64,000 nt of DNA, from assembly GCA_017640665.1 (NCBI GenBank), contig JAEPQE010000001.1, positions 1,257,262 to 1,321,261 of the forward strand, written 5' to 3'. The translations under genes and the position numbers were made by a program. The stretch is from Balneolaceae bacterium (GTDB taxonomy: Bacteria > Bacteroidota > Rhodothermia > Balneolales > Balneolaceae). A model generated the notes under the pieces. The model was not told where the DNA came from and searched no databases. It was given only the letters and a program-made list of their open reading frames with translations. Of the stretch, positions 1 to 9,031 are shown piece after piece (within the stretch, counting starts at the first letter, position 1; each line of letters starts with the position of its first letter).

Positions 1-970
1 TGCTTCTGAAAACGCCCAAAATTTTTAGAAACTTCCATTGCTCGCTTTTAAAACGGAATCCTGGGGTAATCCATAGGCTTCGTTTTGGGGCAAAAGTATC
101 ATCAAAAGTATTGGTTGGAAAGTTTAAGAGAGTGGCATACCCAATATCTATAGAAAGACCGTCCCGAAGATTCAAATATTCTTTGAATTGACCTACAAGT
201 GAATCGGCTGCAAGTCCTGTTTCCGGGTTTGATAAAGTTCCCGTCACCATTGCATTAAAGGCGTCAAGATAGGAGTCGGTATCGTTGGGATTGAATTCAA
301 GTGTTGTTGCAGAAGCAATGACTAAATCAGATTGTTTGTTAGCCTGATCTTCTTTCTCGGGTCCAAAGCTAGTGTAGACAATTCCTCTAATGAAGGGAGA
401 CATTTTCTCAAGAAATTCTTCCCGGGTTTCGAAATCGATCTTTTCTGCTTCCGCAATAATTCTGGAGCTCATTTTTTTTAGTTCACGGATTTCCTCCCGA
501 TAGCTGGCTACTGTTTTCTTGTCGCTCTCGTTACTAAAGTAGATCGTAGTTCTGTAACCTATCCCAATTGCATTTGTTGAGGTACTGTCTTCCAATAAAA
601 AGTTTTGTGTACTGGCGATCGAAAAAGAGGAGTTCCTCCAAAGTTGAGCCAGGTATTCTTCAAAAGAAGTAGAATAGAGATACTTTTCCAGGCTAAGGCT
701 ATGATCTTTAAACCAGTAAGGGGAGAATTCCATCCCGAAATTATCGGGTACAACAATTTCGTTATTTTCATCCATAAAATTAGATAGTAAGGTTGTTTCT
801 AAAGCTTTGGCTGATTTCGGATATAAAAAAGCACTTGGCTGTACTCCAAGAACAACGGAAGCAGGGGAAGAAGGAGCTTTGATATCGTTAATTCCGGTAG
901 AATTTTCTTGTCCCAGAATAATTCCTGAGCTAAGAATCAGCCCTCCAAAACAAAGAAATATTTTTTTCAT
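1..970 (-). CDS. Secreted protein of unknown function, 3' end cut by window edge
   Basis: I read this frame directly: ATG at 970, open to base 1 with no stop, so the C-terminus lies outside the window. The first 21 residues (MKKIFLCFGGLILSSGIILGQ) form a signal peptide, and the mature part starts ENSTGINDIKAPSSPASVVLG. About 323 residues are visible, with aromatic, alternating segments (for example FGMEFSPYWF and LSIDIGYATLLNF) that suggest an outer-membrane or periplasmic beta-rich protein. Its ATG overlaps the stop of the upstream gene (ATGA), so translation is probably coupled in a three-gene operon. I do not recognise the family. Confidence 0.75.
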   Translation of the reverse strand, partial: MKKIFLCFGGLILSSGIILGQENSTGINDIKAPSSPASVVLGVQPSAFLYPKSAKALETTLLSNFMDENNEIVVPDNFGMEFSPYWFKDHSLSLEKYLYSTSFEEYLAQLWRNSSFSIASTQNFLLEDSTSTNAIGIGYRTTIYFSNESDKKTVASYREEIRELKKMSSRIIAEAEKIDFETREEFLEKMSPFIRGIVYTSFGPEKEDQANKQSDLVIASATTLEFNPNDTDSYLDAFNAMVTGTLSNPETGLAADSLVGQFKEYLNLRDGLSIDIGYATLLNFPTNTFDDTFAPKRSLWITPGFRFKSEQWKFLKILGVFRS

Positions 971-1326
971 GGCTCAGGAAATTTAATTTTTAAAACAATA
1001 ATAGGCCTTGGTTCCTCTGATTTCGGTTTATCAAAAGGAACGATTACCTCGCCATTTACTAAAAAGTTAATAGTGATTCGGTCTTCCTGATCAGCAAGGT
1101 TATCTACATCACATACAACAATGGTCTTTTCCGAACGAAGGTCACTTCCCTTTCCTAATAATGCCGATCCTTCATCATCAATTTCAGGATCATTATTACC
1201 AGGTATATCAACTAAGGTGTAGGAGGTGTTTACGTCAGAAATAAAATCGACCGTGAAGGTTACGTCTTCATTATCTTGAACAGCTACAGAAAGGTTTTTA
1301 TATCGGTAGGTTTTTCTTTGGCTCAT
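967..1326 (-). CDS. Small soluble beta-rich protein, unknown function
   Basis: This 119-residue protein has no signal peptide and no membrane segment. It is acidic and rich in short beta-type stretches (DVTFTVDFISD, RITINFLVNGEVIVPFD), ending in PRPIIVLKIKFPEP. Both ends use 4-nt ATGA overlaps with neighbours: its ATG lies in the stop of the 404-residue membrane protein, and its stop lies in the ATG of the secreted protein. That arrangement supports it being a real, stoichiometrically coupled gene. No family is recognised and no catalytic motif is visible; a binding or adaptor role would be a guess. Confidence 0.7.
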   Translation of the reverse strand: MSQRKTYRYKNLSVAVQDNEDVTFTVDFISDVNTSYTLVDIPGNNDPEIDDEGSALLGKGSDLRSEKTIVVCDVDNLADQEDRITINFLVNGEVIVPFDKPKSEEPRPIIVLKIKFPEP

Positions 1327-2537
1327 TTTTCCTCTTTTGGTTTAAGTTCTTCCTTTATGTTTATGACTTTTTTAAGCAGGTCGAACCAGAAAGGAGCTCC
1401 CATGCTAATAGCGAGTGCGGTAATCAGCCACCCAATTATGGAATACCAGTGCAACTGATTTCGAATAGCCTCCCAATAGCTTCCATGCGTTTCTATGTCC
1501 CAGCCCAATCCCAAAACCGAAGAAGCCATAGCAATTTCTTCCTGTTTTAGTCTTGCGATTTGCTGATATACTGAGTCGATTGCTATGAGATTTGGGTAAT
1601 TTTCTTTCAATAAATTGGCCAAAGAATCATCCACTGCTTTATTGAGTGCAATAATTAAAGAATCCTTCTTCACTGAATCAGTAATGGTGGTTAACTCTAT
1701 AAAGTCAGTCGCTTTGAGAGTCTTTTTTATGGTATCAGAATATTGGCTCGAATAGCTTTTTTTTATTTCACCGAGCTCTTTGGAAATCACGGTTTCATTT
1801 GGTTCATAGGTATTGGTACTGTCTTCTTTAAGAACAATCCGGCCTTGCTCATTTTCGTAAGAATCTATGAACTGGCGTGCCTGGGCTACGATGGCAGCGC
1901 GGGCTTGAGGATCATCATTAAGTTTTTTAACTATGGAAAACGTATCCACATTAAAAAAAGCGGCAGTGAGAAACCCAAGGACAATAAGTACAATTCGTAG
2001 TTTTTGCTTATACCATTCGCTGGTGTAGGTCATTATTTCATCGAACCATTTTTCTACTTCTTTTTTAAAATCGTCAGTTCCTCCTTTTGCCTTTTTGTAA
2101 GCTTTTTCTAAAAAAGGAGCTTGTTTAAAGAGTTCTTCCCTTAGTTCTTCGTCTCCAACTATATCAATAAGAGCATCAGCAAAAGTCTCACGGGATATTT
2201 TTGAGGGAAGAGCCTGATTGGTAATTTTCTTTTCGATCTGATTGGACCTGAGCTCAACCCCTGAAGAAAAGAAGTTTATCAGCCATTTATAAATCCCCCA
2301 GAATGGAGAGCCATAAAAAATGCTGGAGCGATATTTAACTTTGTTTATCCTCGAATTGCCGTAGAGGATATTTTTGAGTTTCAGTCCAATCATCCGTTCA
2401 ATGGAAAACTTCAATTCTTTTCCACGAACCTGAAGAATGCTACTGAGCATTTCGTTGATTATGCTCACAAATAAACTGAAGAGCAGATAGATAAAGATCA
2501 GCCCGATGACTATATCAAGTGCTTCAATCCCAAACAT
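1323..2537 (-). CDS. Inner-membrane protein with large extracytoplasmic or coiled domain, unknown function
   Basis: The protein has 404 residues. Hydrophobic segments are visible at about 8-30 (IVIGLIFIYLLFSLFVSII), about 182-200 (VLIVLGFLTAAFFNV) and about 365-385 (YSIIGWLITALAISMGAPFWF). Between the second and third lies a charged, helical stretch of about 160 residues with likely coiled-coil character, and the C-terminal tail is Lys/Glu-rich and presumably cytoplasmic. The opening resembles uncharacterised membrane proteins that begin LDxxIGLxFxYLLxS; I cannot name the family. It is the first gene of a coupled three-gene operon, and the region upstream to recQ is divergent and probably holds the promoter. 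Confidence 0.8.
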   Translation of the reverse strand: MFGIEALDIVIGLIFIYLLFSLFVSIINEMLSSILQVRGKELKFSIERMIGLKLKNILYGNSRINKVKYRSSIFYGSPFWGIYKWLINFFSSGVELRSNQIEKKITNQALPSKISRETFADALIDIVGDEELREELFKQAPFLEKAYKKAKGGTDDFKKEVEKWFDEIMTYTSEWYKQKLRIVLIVLGFLTAAFFNVDTFSIVKKLNDDPQARAAIVAQARQFIDSYENEQGRIVLKEDSTNTYEPNETVISKELGEIKKSYSSQYSDTIKKTLKATDFIELTTITDSVKKDSLIIALNKAVDDSLANLLKENYPNLIAIDSVYQQIARLKQEEIAMASSVLGLGWDIETHGSYWEAIRNQLHWYSIIGWLITALAISMGAPFWFDLLKKVINIKEELKPKEEK

Positions 2538-2774
2538 AATTGCACGATTAATTAATGTTGATTTCTAAAAAAGCTACGCATCAACTAACAATCACTACTC
2601 AAATATGTGGTCTTATGTCTAAATCCCTTAAAGCTCAAATATTATATTCATTGGCACCCGAAGTTCAAAATTAAAATATGACGCTAACAGTTTGATAATA
2701 AAGCGCTCTCTTTTTAGTGAATTGTTGGGTATTTTAAATACTTAATAATGTCAGTTTACAGGTTAAGTTTTTTC
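2538..2774. promoter_or_regulatory. Divergent intergenic region between the left-edge operon and recQ
   Basis: About 235 bases separate the two divergent genes. The stretch is AT-rich and contains no convincing ORF or hairpin. It must carry the promoters of both units, but I cannot assign -35/-10 boxes with confidence. Confidence 0.35.
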
Positions 2775-4946
2775 ATGATTCATCAGGCGAAGAGTATTTT
2801 AAAAGAGACGTTCGGCTACGACAGCTTCAGGCTTCAACAGGAAGCCGCCATCAGTCAGGTGCTAAACAAGAAAGATGCACTTGTGATTATGCCAACCGGG
2901 GGAGGGAAGTCAATTGTCTACCAGATTCCTGCCATGATTTTTGATGGAATGACTATCGTGGTTTCTCCGCTCATTTCACTAATGAAGGATCAGGTAGAAC
3001 AGCTTCGTGAATATGAAATCCCAGCTGTTTATCTGAACAGTTCTCTTCGCCCTGAAGAATATGATTACAACGTGAAACGAGTGATGCGGGGAGATGTGAA
3101 GCTTCTTTATCTGGCCCCGGAAACCCTGATGATGGACCGAACCCGGGACATGTTGAAAGAGCTACAAATTGATTGTTTTACTATTGACGAGGCGCACTGT
3201 ATTTCGGAATGGGGGCATGATTTTCGTCCCGAGTACCGGCAAATGGCAGAGGTAAGAAAAGATTTTCCTGAAGCAGTTTGTATAGCGTTAACCGCCACTG
3301 CTACTCCGCGTGTTCAGGAAGACATCAAAGAAAGTTTGAATCTGACCGATTCCGAAGCCTTTATTTCCAGTTTCGATAGAAAGAATCTTTTCCTGAAGAT
3401 CGCTGACAAAAAAGATGCGGAAAATCAGCTGCTGGATTTTCTGTATACCCGAAAGAATCAATCAGGGATTATTTACTGTTTCTCAAGAAGACAAGTTGAT
3501 GAACTCGCTTACTTACTGGATCAGGAAGGATATTCCGTAAAACCCTACCATGCCGGGCTCAATTCCAGAGAACGCTCAATAAACCAAAGAGAATTTATTC
3601 GGGATGATGTGCGCATCATTGTCGCCACTATCGCTTTTGGGATGGGGATTAACAAGCCGAATGTGCGCTTCGTAGTTCATTACGATATGCCACAGAATAT
3701 CGAATCGTATTACCAGCAAATTGGTAGAGCAGGTCGAGACGGACTTAGATCAGATTGCATTCTCCTTTTTGGTTATTCCGATACGCAAAAGATTAAATAC
3801 TTCATCAATCAAAAAAGCGGGAATGAAAAAGAAGTAGCCGAGAATCACCTGAAGGAGTTGGTGAAGTACCTGGAATCGCTCGATTGTAGACGGAAACCGT
3901 TGTTGAGTTACTTCGGAGAAACTTATCTGAATGACGAATGCGGAATGTGTGATAACTGTCTTTCTGTAGATGATGATGTAGAAGACATGACGATTCAGGC
4001 TCAGAAGTTCATGAGCTGTATGATCAAGAGCGGCGAGACTTTTGGAGCCGGACATGTGATCGATATTCTTCGAGGATCAAAAAACCAAAAAGTATTAGAG
4101 CACGAGCATGATCAACTGTCGACTTATGAAATTGGCATGGAGTGGTCGAAGGATCAATGGACCCAGCTCTCCAGGTTATTGCTTCGCCAGAATTACATCA
4201 GCAAAGGAGAGTTTGGTAGCCTGAATATGGAAGAACGAGGTCATGCCGTACTAAAAGGAGACGAAAACGTATTCGGAACATTGGACCGCTCCAGTACCTC
4301 TATTGATGGCGAAACGGTAGTCCGGACGTCCAGTGATGTGGAAAATAACTACAATGAAGAATTGTTCGAGCTTCTGCGCGTGAAACGAAAAGAACTCGCT
4401 GATGCTGATGATGTTCCTCCGTATGCCATTTTTCCGGATACTACCCTTATCGAAATGGCCTACTACTTCCCTCAAAATAAAGATGCATTGGAAGCACTCT
4501 ATGGAGTGGGTAAGGTTAAGAAAGAGAAGTTTGGGGATTCCTTTATCGGGATCATCAAAACCTTTACTGCCGAGCATGATATTATGGAGCGGCAGAAATC
4601 ACTCCAGAAAAAGATCAAGAAAACGACCGCTACGGCGAAACATGAAATTGTAGGTGAAGCTTTTAATGAAGGTCAATCGATCGCTTTATTAGCCGAAGAG
4701 CATGGAGTTAAGGAAGTCACCATTCTTACACACTTAAAGAAATTCATGGACGAAGACAACGAGCTTCGGCTAGACGGTTTACTGGAAGCATCAAGCCTCT
4801 CAGACCGACAACGGGATCAGGTTATGAAAGCCATGGACGATAAAAGTCCACTGATGCTACGTCCGGTATACGATTTACTGAACAAGCAGATCGGCTATGA
4901 TGAGCTACGCATTATACAGCTGTTTTATTTAGCGAGTAAGAAATAA
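2775..4946 (+). CDS. recQ: ATP-dependent DNA helicase RecQ
   Basis: This is a 3'-5' superfamily 2 DNA helicase for recombination and replication-fork repair. Numbered from the ATG at 2775, visible parts are motif I (PTGGGKS, Lys about 45), the DEAH box (about 138-141, IDEAHCISEWGHDFRPEY), motif III (TATATP), motif VI (QQIGRAGRDG), the zinc-binding Cys cluster (CRRKPLLSYFGE then CGMCDNC), a winged-helix RQC region, an HRDC domain (ELLRVKRKELADADDVPPYAIF) and a C-terminal helix-turn-helix extension typical of longer RecQ proteins. An in-frame ATG at 2748 would add nine residues (MSVYRLSFF). I prefer 2775 because MIHQAKSILKETFGYDSFR matches the usual family start. It is monocistronic. Confidence 0.95.
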   Translation: MIHQAKSILKETFGYDSFRLQQEAAISQVLNKKDALVIMPTGGGKSIVYQIPAMIFDGMTIVVSPLISLMKDQVEQLREYEIPAVYLNSSLRPEEYDYNVKRVMRGDVKLLYLAPETLMMDRTRDMLKELQIDCFTIDEAHCISEWGHDFRPEYRQMAEVRKDFPEAVCIALTATATPRVQEDIKESLNLTDSEAFISSFDRKNLFLKIADKKDAENQLLDFLYTRKNQSGIIYCFSRRQVDELAYLLDQEGYSVKPYHAGLNSRERSINQREFIRDDVRIIVATIAFGMGINKPNVRFVVHYDMPQNIESYYQQIGRAGRDGLRSDCILLFGYSDTQKIKYFINQKSGNEKEVAENHLKELVKYLESLDCRRKPLLSYFGETYLNDECGMCDNCLSVDDDVEDMTIQAQKFMSCMIKSGETFGAGHVIDILRGSKNQKVLEHEHDQLSTYEIGMEWSKDQWTQLSRLLLRQNYISKGEFGSLNMEERGHAVLKGDENVFGTLDRSSTSIDGETVVRTSSDVENNYNEELFELLRVKRKELADADDVPPYAIFPDTTLIEMAYYFPQNKDALEALYGVGKVKKEKFGDSFIGIIKTFTAEHDIMERQKSLQKKIKKTTATAKHEIVGEAFNEGQSIALLAEEHGVKEVTILTHLKKFMDEDNELRLDGLLEASSLSDRQRDQVMKAMDDKSPLMLRPVYDLLNKQIGYDELRIIQLFYLASKK

Positions 4947-4982
4947 TAAGAATATCTATTGATGAGCGAAGATTAGTTCTTT

Positions 4983-5103
4983 GTCATTTCGAACGAATGT
5001 GAGAAATCTACTTACTGTAAGCAATGCTCATTTTCTAGATCTCTCGCTCTGCTCGAAACAACAAAATAGGTGCATCCAGTCATTCCTACCTTGACAGGAA
5101 TCC
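4983..5103. repeat. REP-like imperfect inverted repeat, copy 1
   Basis: The left arm starts GTCATTTCGAACGAATG and continues GAGAAATCT. The right arm (about 5037-5062) carries its imperfect reverse complement, AGATCTCTCG...CTCGAAAC. A second half-element, GTCATTCCTACCTTGACAGG, follows at 5079. Similar GTCATTyCGA...GAGAAATCT arms occur at 43317-43406, and a GTCATyCTGA variant at 22194-22269. It lies between convergent genes recQ and the beta-barrel gene, where it could act as a transcript-end hairpin. Confidence 0.65.
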
Positions 5104-5121
5104 ATATAACAACCCGCCAGA

Positions 5122-5682
5122 TTATTGGTGCAATCTACCGAGCTGAAATCCTGCCAGCAAAATAGGTCCCTGACCCACATCTTCACCATCAGTTTTGACA
5201 TTGATCTCATACCCAAAAGAAAGAGAGGGTTTGACAAAATAGTTTCCCGAAAGAGGAAAACTATACCCAATTCCCAAAGTTGGCTGTAGCACGGTAATAT
5301 TTGTCGCTCCGGCAGACTCAATATTACCACATGGAGGAGCGACAGGACAGATGTATTGGGTATCTCTCCAATCAATATCCATAAACCAAAGGTCAGTTCG
5401 GGCATAAACAGAAAGCTTTTCCGTTAGAAAACCAGTTCTCTCAAAACCAAGACTAAAACCCGGGCCGCCACCTTCTTCATTATCATGTTCACCCCAATCA
5501 CGACGATCGGTGAAGTTGTAACCAATTCTTGAAGTCAGGGTCAGAGTTTCCGAGATACCTAAATCAAACCGAAGTCCGGGAACAACCCCTGCCGGATAAG
5601 CTTGTGCTTCAATTCCAAGGGAAGTTTGTGCATAGGTCGGGATTCCAATAAATAAAAGGAAGAAGAGGAGTAGTTGTTTCAT
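5122..5682 (-). CDS. Small outer-membrane beta-barrel protein
   Basis: The protein has 186 residues with a clear signal peptide (MKQLLLFFLLFIGIPTYAQ). The mature chain shows alternating hydrophobic and aromatic beta strands with turns rich in Gly, Asp and Asn (LRFDLGISETLTLTSRIGYNF, FFVKPSLSFGYEIN-type strands), consistent with an eight-stranded outer-membrane barrel of the generic outer membrane beta-barrel class. It ends in a polar tail. It is the last gene of a five-gene run and starts 6 nt after the sensor kinase stop. It could be the surface output of that signalling and uptake unit, but nothing in the sequence defines a ligand. Confidence 0.75.
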   Translation of the reverse strand: MKQLLLFFLLFIGIPTYAQTSLGIEAQAYPAGVVPGLRFDLGISETLTLTSRIGYNFTDRRDWGEHDNEEGGGPGFSLGFERTGFLTEKLSVYARTDLWFMDIDWRDTQYICPVAPPCGNIESAGATNITVLQPTLGIGYSFPLSGNYFVKPSLSFGYEINVKTDGEDVGQGPILLAGFQLGRLHQ

Positions 5683-5688
5683 ATAAAA

Positions 5689-7110
5689 CTAACTCTCTTT
5701 AACTGGTAATATTATCTCAAACTTAGCACCACCTTCTTTTTTATTAGATGCCCGGATAAAACCGCCGTGTTGGCGAACAATCTCATTGGAGATGGCAAGC
5801 CCCAGACCCAGTCCGAACTTCGCTCCCTGATTTTTAGTAGTAAAATTAGGCTCAAAAATACGATTGATGAGGTCTTCAGGGATACCCGGTCCGTTATCGG
5901 AAATCTCTACAATAATTTTATAATCGCCCTCTTCTTTAGTTTTTATGGTAAGCTTGCCGCCATTGGGCAGCACATCGCAGGCATTTACAATAATATTCGT
6001 CCAAACCTGATTGAGTTCTCCTAAATGCCCTTTTGTTTTGGGGATGTCAAGTAATTCAAGGGTTACATCCAAATACTTTAGTCGGTTGCTCAGCACCAAT
6101 ATGGTATCATTAATTCCATCACGTACATCAATTAGTTCTGCTTCGTTACTATCCTGTCTGCTATAACTCTTCAGGCTTTTTACCAGATTTGCAATCCGCT
6201 CGCTGGCTACCTGGATATTGTGTATAAACTTACCTGCTTCAAACTGTTGGATCAGTTTCTCGACAGGGATTCTCTTACGCCTTGATTCTATGATCTCATA
6301 AGCTTCTTCAGGCATCTGGGCTAGTTTTCGAACCAGAGATCGTTCAGCAACCCAGGGGAATCGCTTTTGAACAAAAAGCATCCGTTTCCTCACTTCTGTA
6401 CTACTCATAGGGGTTGATTTGAGCCCTAAGCTAAACACAGTCGAAAGTGCATCATCAGTGGATATCATTTCAAAATTCGTGATGAGAGCTTCCGATGACC
6501 TTAGCAAAGCCGAAGCGGGATTATTTACTTCGTGGGCAAAGCCGGCAACTAATTCGCCAAGAGTTGCCATTTTTTCCTGATGAACAAGCTTTTGATGTGA
6601 GTTTTCTAATTGTTGATAGGCTTCCTTGAGTTGCTCCCTCTCTTCTTCCAGTTTTTGATTGAGTTGATGCATTTTAGACTCCAACTGAAGGTTCTTCATA
6701 AACCGATCAGCCATATTGCTCATCATCAACTGCTGAAGTGGGTGACGCAGTCTCGGGTTATCGTTCAGGTACGTTTCGAACTCAGCCTGACCAATTTTAA
6801 GCGCTTTTGAATCTTCCAGAGCTTCCGCTGTTGTTAAAGAATCATTTCCTGTTGAAAAGGCCATAATCCCTACAAAATGCCCGGGTTCAAGTTTTAACAA
6901 GTTCAGTGAAGATTCGTCTTCATTCAGACGTTTTAACCCAACAGAACCTTTCAGAAGCAGATACAAATATTTAAGAGAATCACCTTGTCTGAAGAGCACA
7001 TCTCCTTTTCTAAATGGAACCACCAGCGAACGAAGCTCTTCAGATTCGGAGACCGCCCGGTGTATAAATTTGAGAATTACTTCTCTGTTATTGAGGAATC
7101 CTCGTTCCAT
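5689..7110 (-). CDS. Sensor histidine kinase with N-terminal cNMP-binding-like domain
   Basis: The protein has 473 residues and no membrane segment, so it is probably cytoplasmic. Residues about 20-135 form a CRP-type cyclic-nucleotide-binding fold (FRKGDVLFRQGDSLKYLYLLLKGSV). A coiled coil covers about 140-180. The dimerisation helix carries the phospho-acceptor at His193 (GELVAGFAHEVNNPAS). A HATPase_c domain follows with a G1 box (DNGPGIP), F box (IFEPNFTTK) and G2 box (GLGLGLAIS). The phosphate-binding cassette lacks the usual Gly-Glu and Arg: GIMAFSTGNDSLTTAEA replaces GEL...RxA, so canonical cAMP binding is doubtful. It follows the receiver gene by 2 nt, and the two are probably a cognate pair. 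Confidence 0.9.
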   Translation of the reverse strand: MERGFLNNREVILKFIHRAVSESEELRSLVVPFRKGDVLFRQGDSLKYLYLLLKGSVGLKRLNEDESSLNLLKLEPGHFVGIMAFSTGNDSLTTAEALEDSKALKIGQAEFETYLNDNPRLRHPLQQLMMSNMADRFMKNLQLESKMHQLNQKLEEEREQLKEAYQQLENSHQKLVHQEKMATLGELVAGFAHEVNNPASALLRSSEALITNFEMISTDDALSTVFSLGLKSTPMSSTEVRKRMLFVQKRFPWVAERSLVRKLAQMPEEAYEIIESRRKRIPVEKLIQQFEAGKFIHNIQVASERIANLVKSLKSYSRQDSNEAELIDVRDGINDTILVLSNRLKYLDVTLELLDIPKTKGHLGELNQVWTNIIVNACDVLPNGGKLTIKTKEEGDYKIIVEISDNGPGIPEDLINRIFEPNFTTKNQGAKFGLGLGLAISNEIVRQHGGFIRASNKKEGGAKFEIILPVKES

Positions 7111-7112
7111 AA

Positions 7113-7610
7113 TCAGTGATCAGTTAATTTACTTCCACGCAAAGCTTCAGCCAAACGAACGCTATCAAGAACCGCCATAAACTCCATAGGATTGTACTTT
7201 TTCTCAATTACGAAACCCGTAAGCTGATCGATAACAACTTTTTGAAACTCTTCCATATTCCAAGGCTTAGCTATGTAATGATCCAGATGCGCTTTATTAA
7301 TCGCCTGGATTGTGTCTTCGAGTCCGGCTTGACCGGTAACCAGCACTTTGCGGGCGTGTCCAAATTTCTTATCCGACTCCAGTTCGATCAAAAATTCCAC
7401 CCCGTTTTTTCCAGGAAGCACATGATCACACAAAATTAGCCCGATCTCATCTCCGGAATCGGCAATGCTTTTAACAACCTGCTCTGCCTCCTCCGCATTA
7501 TTAGCAGACTCGATGGGGAAGGTTTGTTCGAACTCTTCAAGGTCTTTGATCAGGGCGTCCATCACCTCAAGCTCATCTTCAATAACTAATATGTAGATTT
7601 GATGATCCAT
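7113..7610 (-). CDS. Stand-alone response regulator receiver protein
   Basis: The protein has 165 residues. The receiver domain spans about 5-130 with the acidic pocket Glu11/Asp12, phospho-acceptor Asp62 (LILCDHVLPG), switch Thr92 (VLVTGQA) and Lys115 (YIAKPW). The remaining 40 residues are helical and contain no DNA-binding or enzymatic output domain, so it probably acts by protein contact, for example as a phosphorelay partner of the kinase 2 nt downstream. It begins 9 nt after the DASS transporter stop, in the same operon. Confidence 0.9.
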   Translation of the reverse strand: MDHQIYILVIEDELEVMDALIKDLEEFEQTFPIESANNAEEAEQVVKSIADSGDEIGLILCDHVLPGKNGVEFLIELESDKKFGHARKVLVTGQAGLEDTIQAINKAHLDHYIAKPWNMEEFQKVVIDQLTGFVIEKKYNPMEFMAVLDSVRLAEALRGSKLTDH

Positions 7611-7619
7611 AAGTTCCTC

Positions 7620-9020
7620 TCAGTTTAAAAATAACGGCCAATAGAAAATCGCGTATACAACGACTAAAATCAGCCCAAATAGTCCTACAGAAATTCCTGC
7701 TTTTGCCATTTGTTTGGTTTCGATGGTTCCGGTACTCATCGCAATCGCGTTGGGTGGAGTTGAAATAGGTAGCATCATCGCCATACTTGCACTTACTCCA
7801 ATCACCAGACTAACGATAATCAAATTAAACCCATCTCCAGCAACTCCTGAAGTAGCAAGACTGACCGCAAGTGGTATTAATAAAGTAGCAGTTACTGTAT
7901 TCGATAAAAAATTCGACATCACGATAGCGACAGCACTAAATACAAATAGTAGCGTAATTGCTCCAAAAGCACTCCACTCTATGCTGCCTACAATCCATTC
8001 AGCCAGACCAGTACTTTTCATGGAAATTCCTAAAGAGATACCGCCGGCAACTAACCAAAGCACCTCCCATGGTAGCTTTCGGATATCGTCTTTAGTAACC
8101 ACTCCGGTCAATGTTAAAAATACTACCGGGATAAGAGCTATGATGGCACTTTTAATACCATGAAAACTTTCGGTTATCCAGAACAACACGGTGAGTCCAA
8201 AGGCGATATAAAGAATCAGCGCGTTTTTTGAGGTGTTAAATGAACCACTCATATCAATCTGTATAGAATCGGTTTCAGGTTTGAACATCCCAAGCAGTAG
8301 CATCCATGCAAAAATGAGTGCAACAATTACAAGTGGAACTGCCAGAATCATCCATTCGCCGAAAGGAATATTTATGCCTTGTTGAGAAAGCGCTCCAATA
8401 ACTACCGCGTTAGGTGGAGTTCCAATTGGAGTAGCGATACCACCAATATTTGCGGCAAAAGGAATCGAAAGAGCCAACCCTATTTTAAGAGGATCTGTTT
8501 TCTTAAGACGAGCGATAATAGGAAGGATCACTGTCATCATCATGGCGGTAGTGGCTGTATTGCTCATAAAAGCAGAAAGGAGTCCGGTGACCACCATCAA
8601 TCCAAGAAGAATATACTTTGGTTTTGAGCCAAACGGATGGAGGAGAATTCGGGTGAGGTTTTTATCCAGATTATATTTTACGGCGGCATCAGCTAGTACA
8701 AATCCCCCTAGAAACAGGATAATAATCGGGTTGGCAAGCGTTCCGACAAAAGCGGTATAACTGTCAGGAGAATAGGTTGCATCAGGGGAAGTGAAAATCA
8801 ATCCTTCTTTGCTAAGCAGCAGCACTTGGAGAAAAATAACCAACATGGAAGTTGCGTAAATTGGAAAAGGTTCAAACATCCAGAAAGCAGCTGCGAGAAA
8901 GAAAATGCCAAGGGCTACATGACCGGCTTCTGAAAGTCCAGGGATGTTCAGGAAAAAAGGGATGATCAGGCCGATAATGCCTGCAAATAATCCGATTCGT
9001 TGTGTGTTATTGAGCTTCAC
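7620..9020 (-). CDS. DASS/SLC13-family anion:sodium symporter
   Basis: This 466-residue inner-membrane transporter has many hydrophobic helices. Two inverted-repeat halves each carry the family Ser-Asn-Thr signature: FMSNTATTAMMM near residue 150 and FLSNTVTATLLIPLA near 370, each followed by a conserved Pro-rich turn (IGTPPNAVVIG and ISTPPNAIAMS). These are the Na+ and carboxylate-binding loops of divalent anion:Na+ symporters, so likely substrates are C4-dicarboxylates, or otherwise sulfate or phosphate. It starts 11 nt after the porin stop and is followed by receiver and kinase genes, suggesting outer-membrane passage, inner-membrane import and sensing encoded together. Confidence 0.9.
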   Translation of the reverse strand: MKLNNTQRIGLFAGIIGLIIPFFLNIPGLSEAGHVALGIFFLAAAFWMFEPFPIYATSMLVIFLQVLLLSKEGLIFTSPDATYSPDSYTAFVGTLANPIIILFLGGFVLADAAVKYNLDKNLTRILLHPFGSKPKYILLGLMVVTGLLSAFMSNTATTAMMMTVILPIIARLKKTDPLKIGLALSIPFAANIGGIATPIGTPPNAVVIGALSQQGINIPFGEWMILAVPLVIVALIFAWMLLLGMFKPETDSIQIDMSGSFNTSKNALILYIAFGLTVLFWITESFHGIKSAIIALIPVVFLTLTGVVTKDDIRKLPWEVLWLVAGGISLGISMKSTGLAEWIVGSIEWSAFGAITLLFVFSAVAIVMSNFLSNTVTATLLIPLAVSLATSGVAGDGFNLIIVSLVIGVSASMAMMLPISTPPNAIAMSTGTIETKQMAKAGISVGLFGLILVVVYAIFYWPLFLN

Positions 9021-9031
9021 TTACTTTCTCA

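Noticed and set aside
5028-5405. 125-residue minus-strand frame overlapping the beta-barrel gene
   Set aside because: It covers repeat DNA and the barrel gene in another frame; the barrel gene has a signal peptide and operon context.
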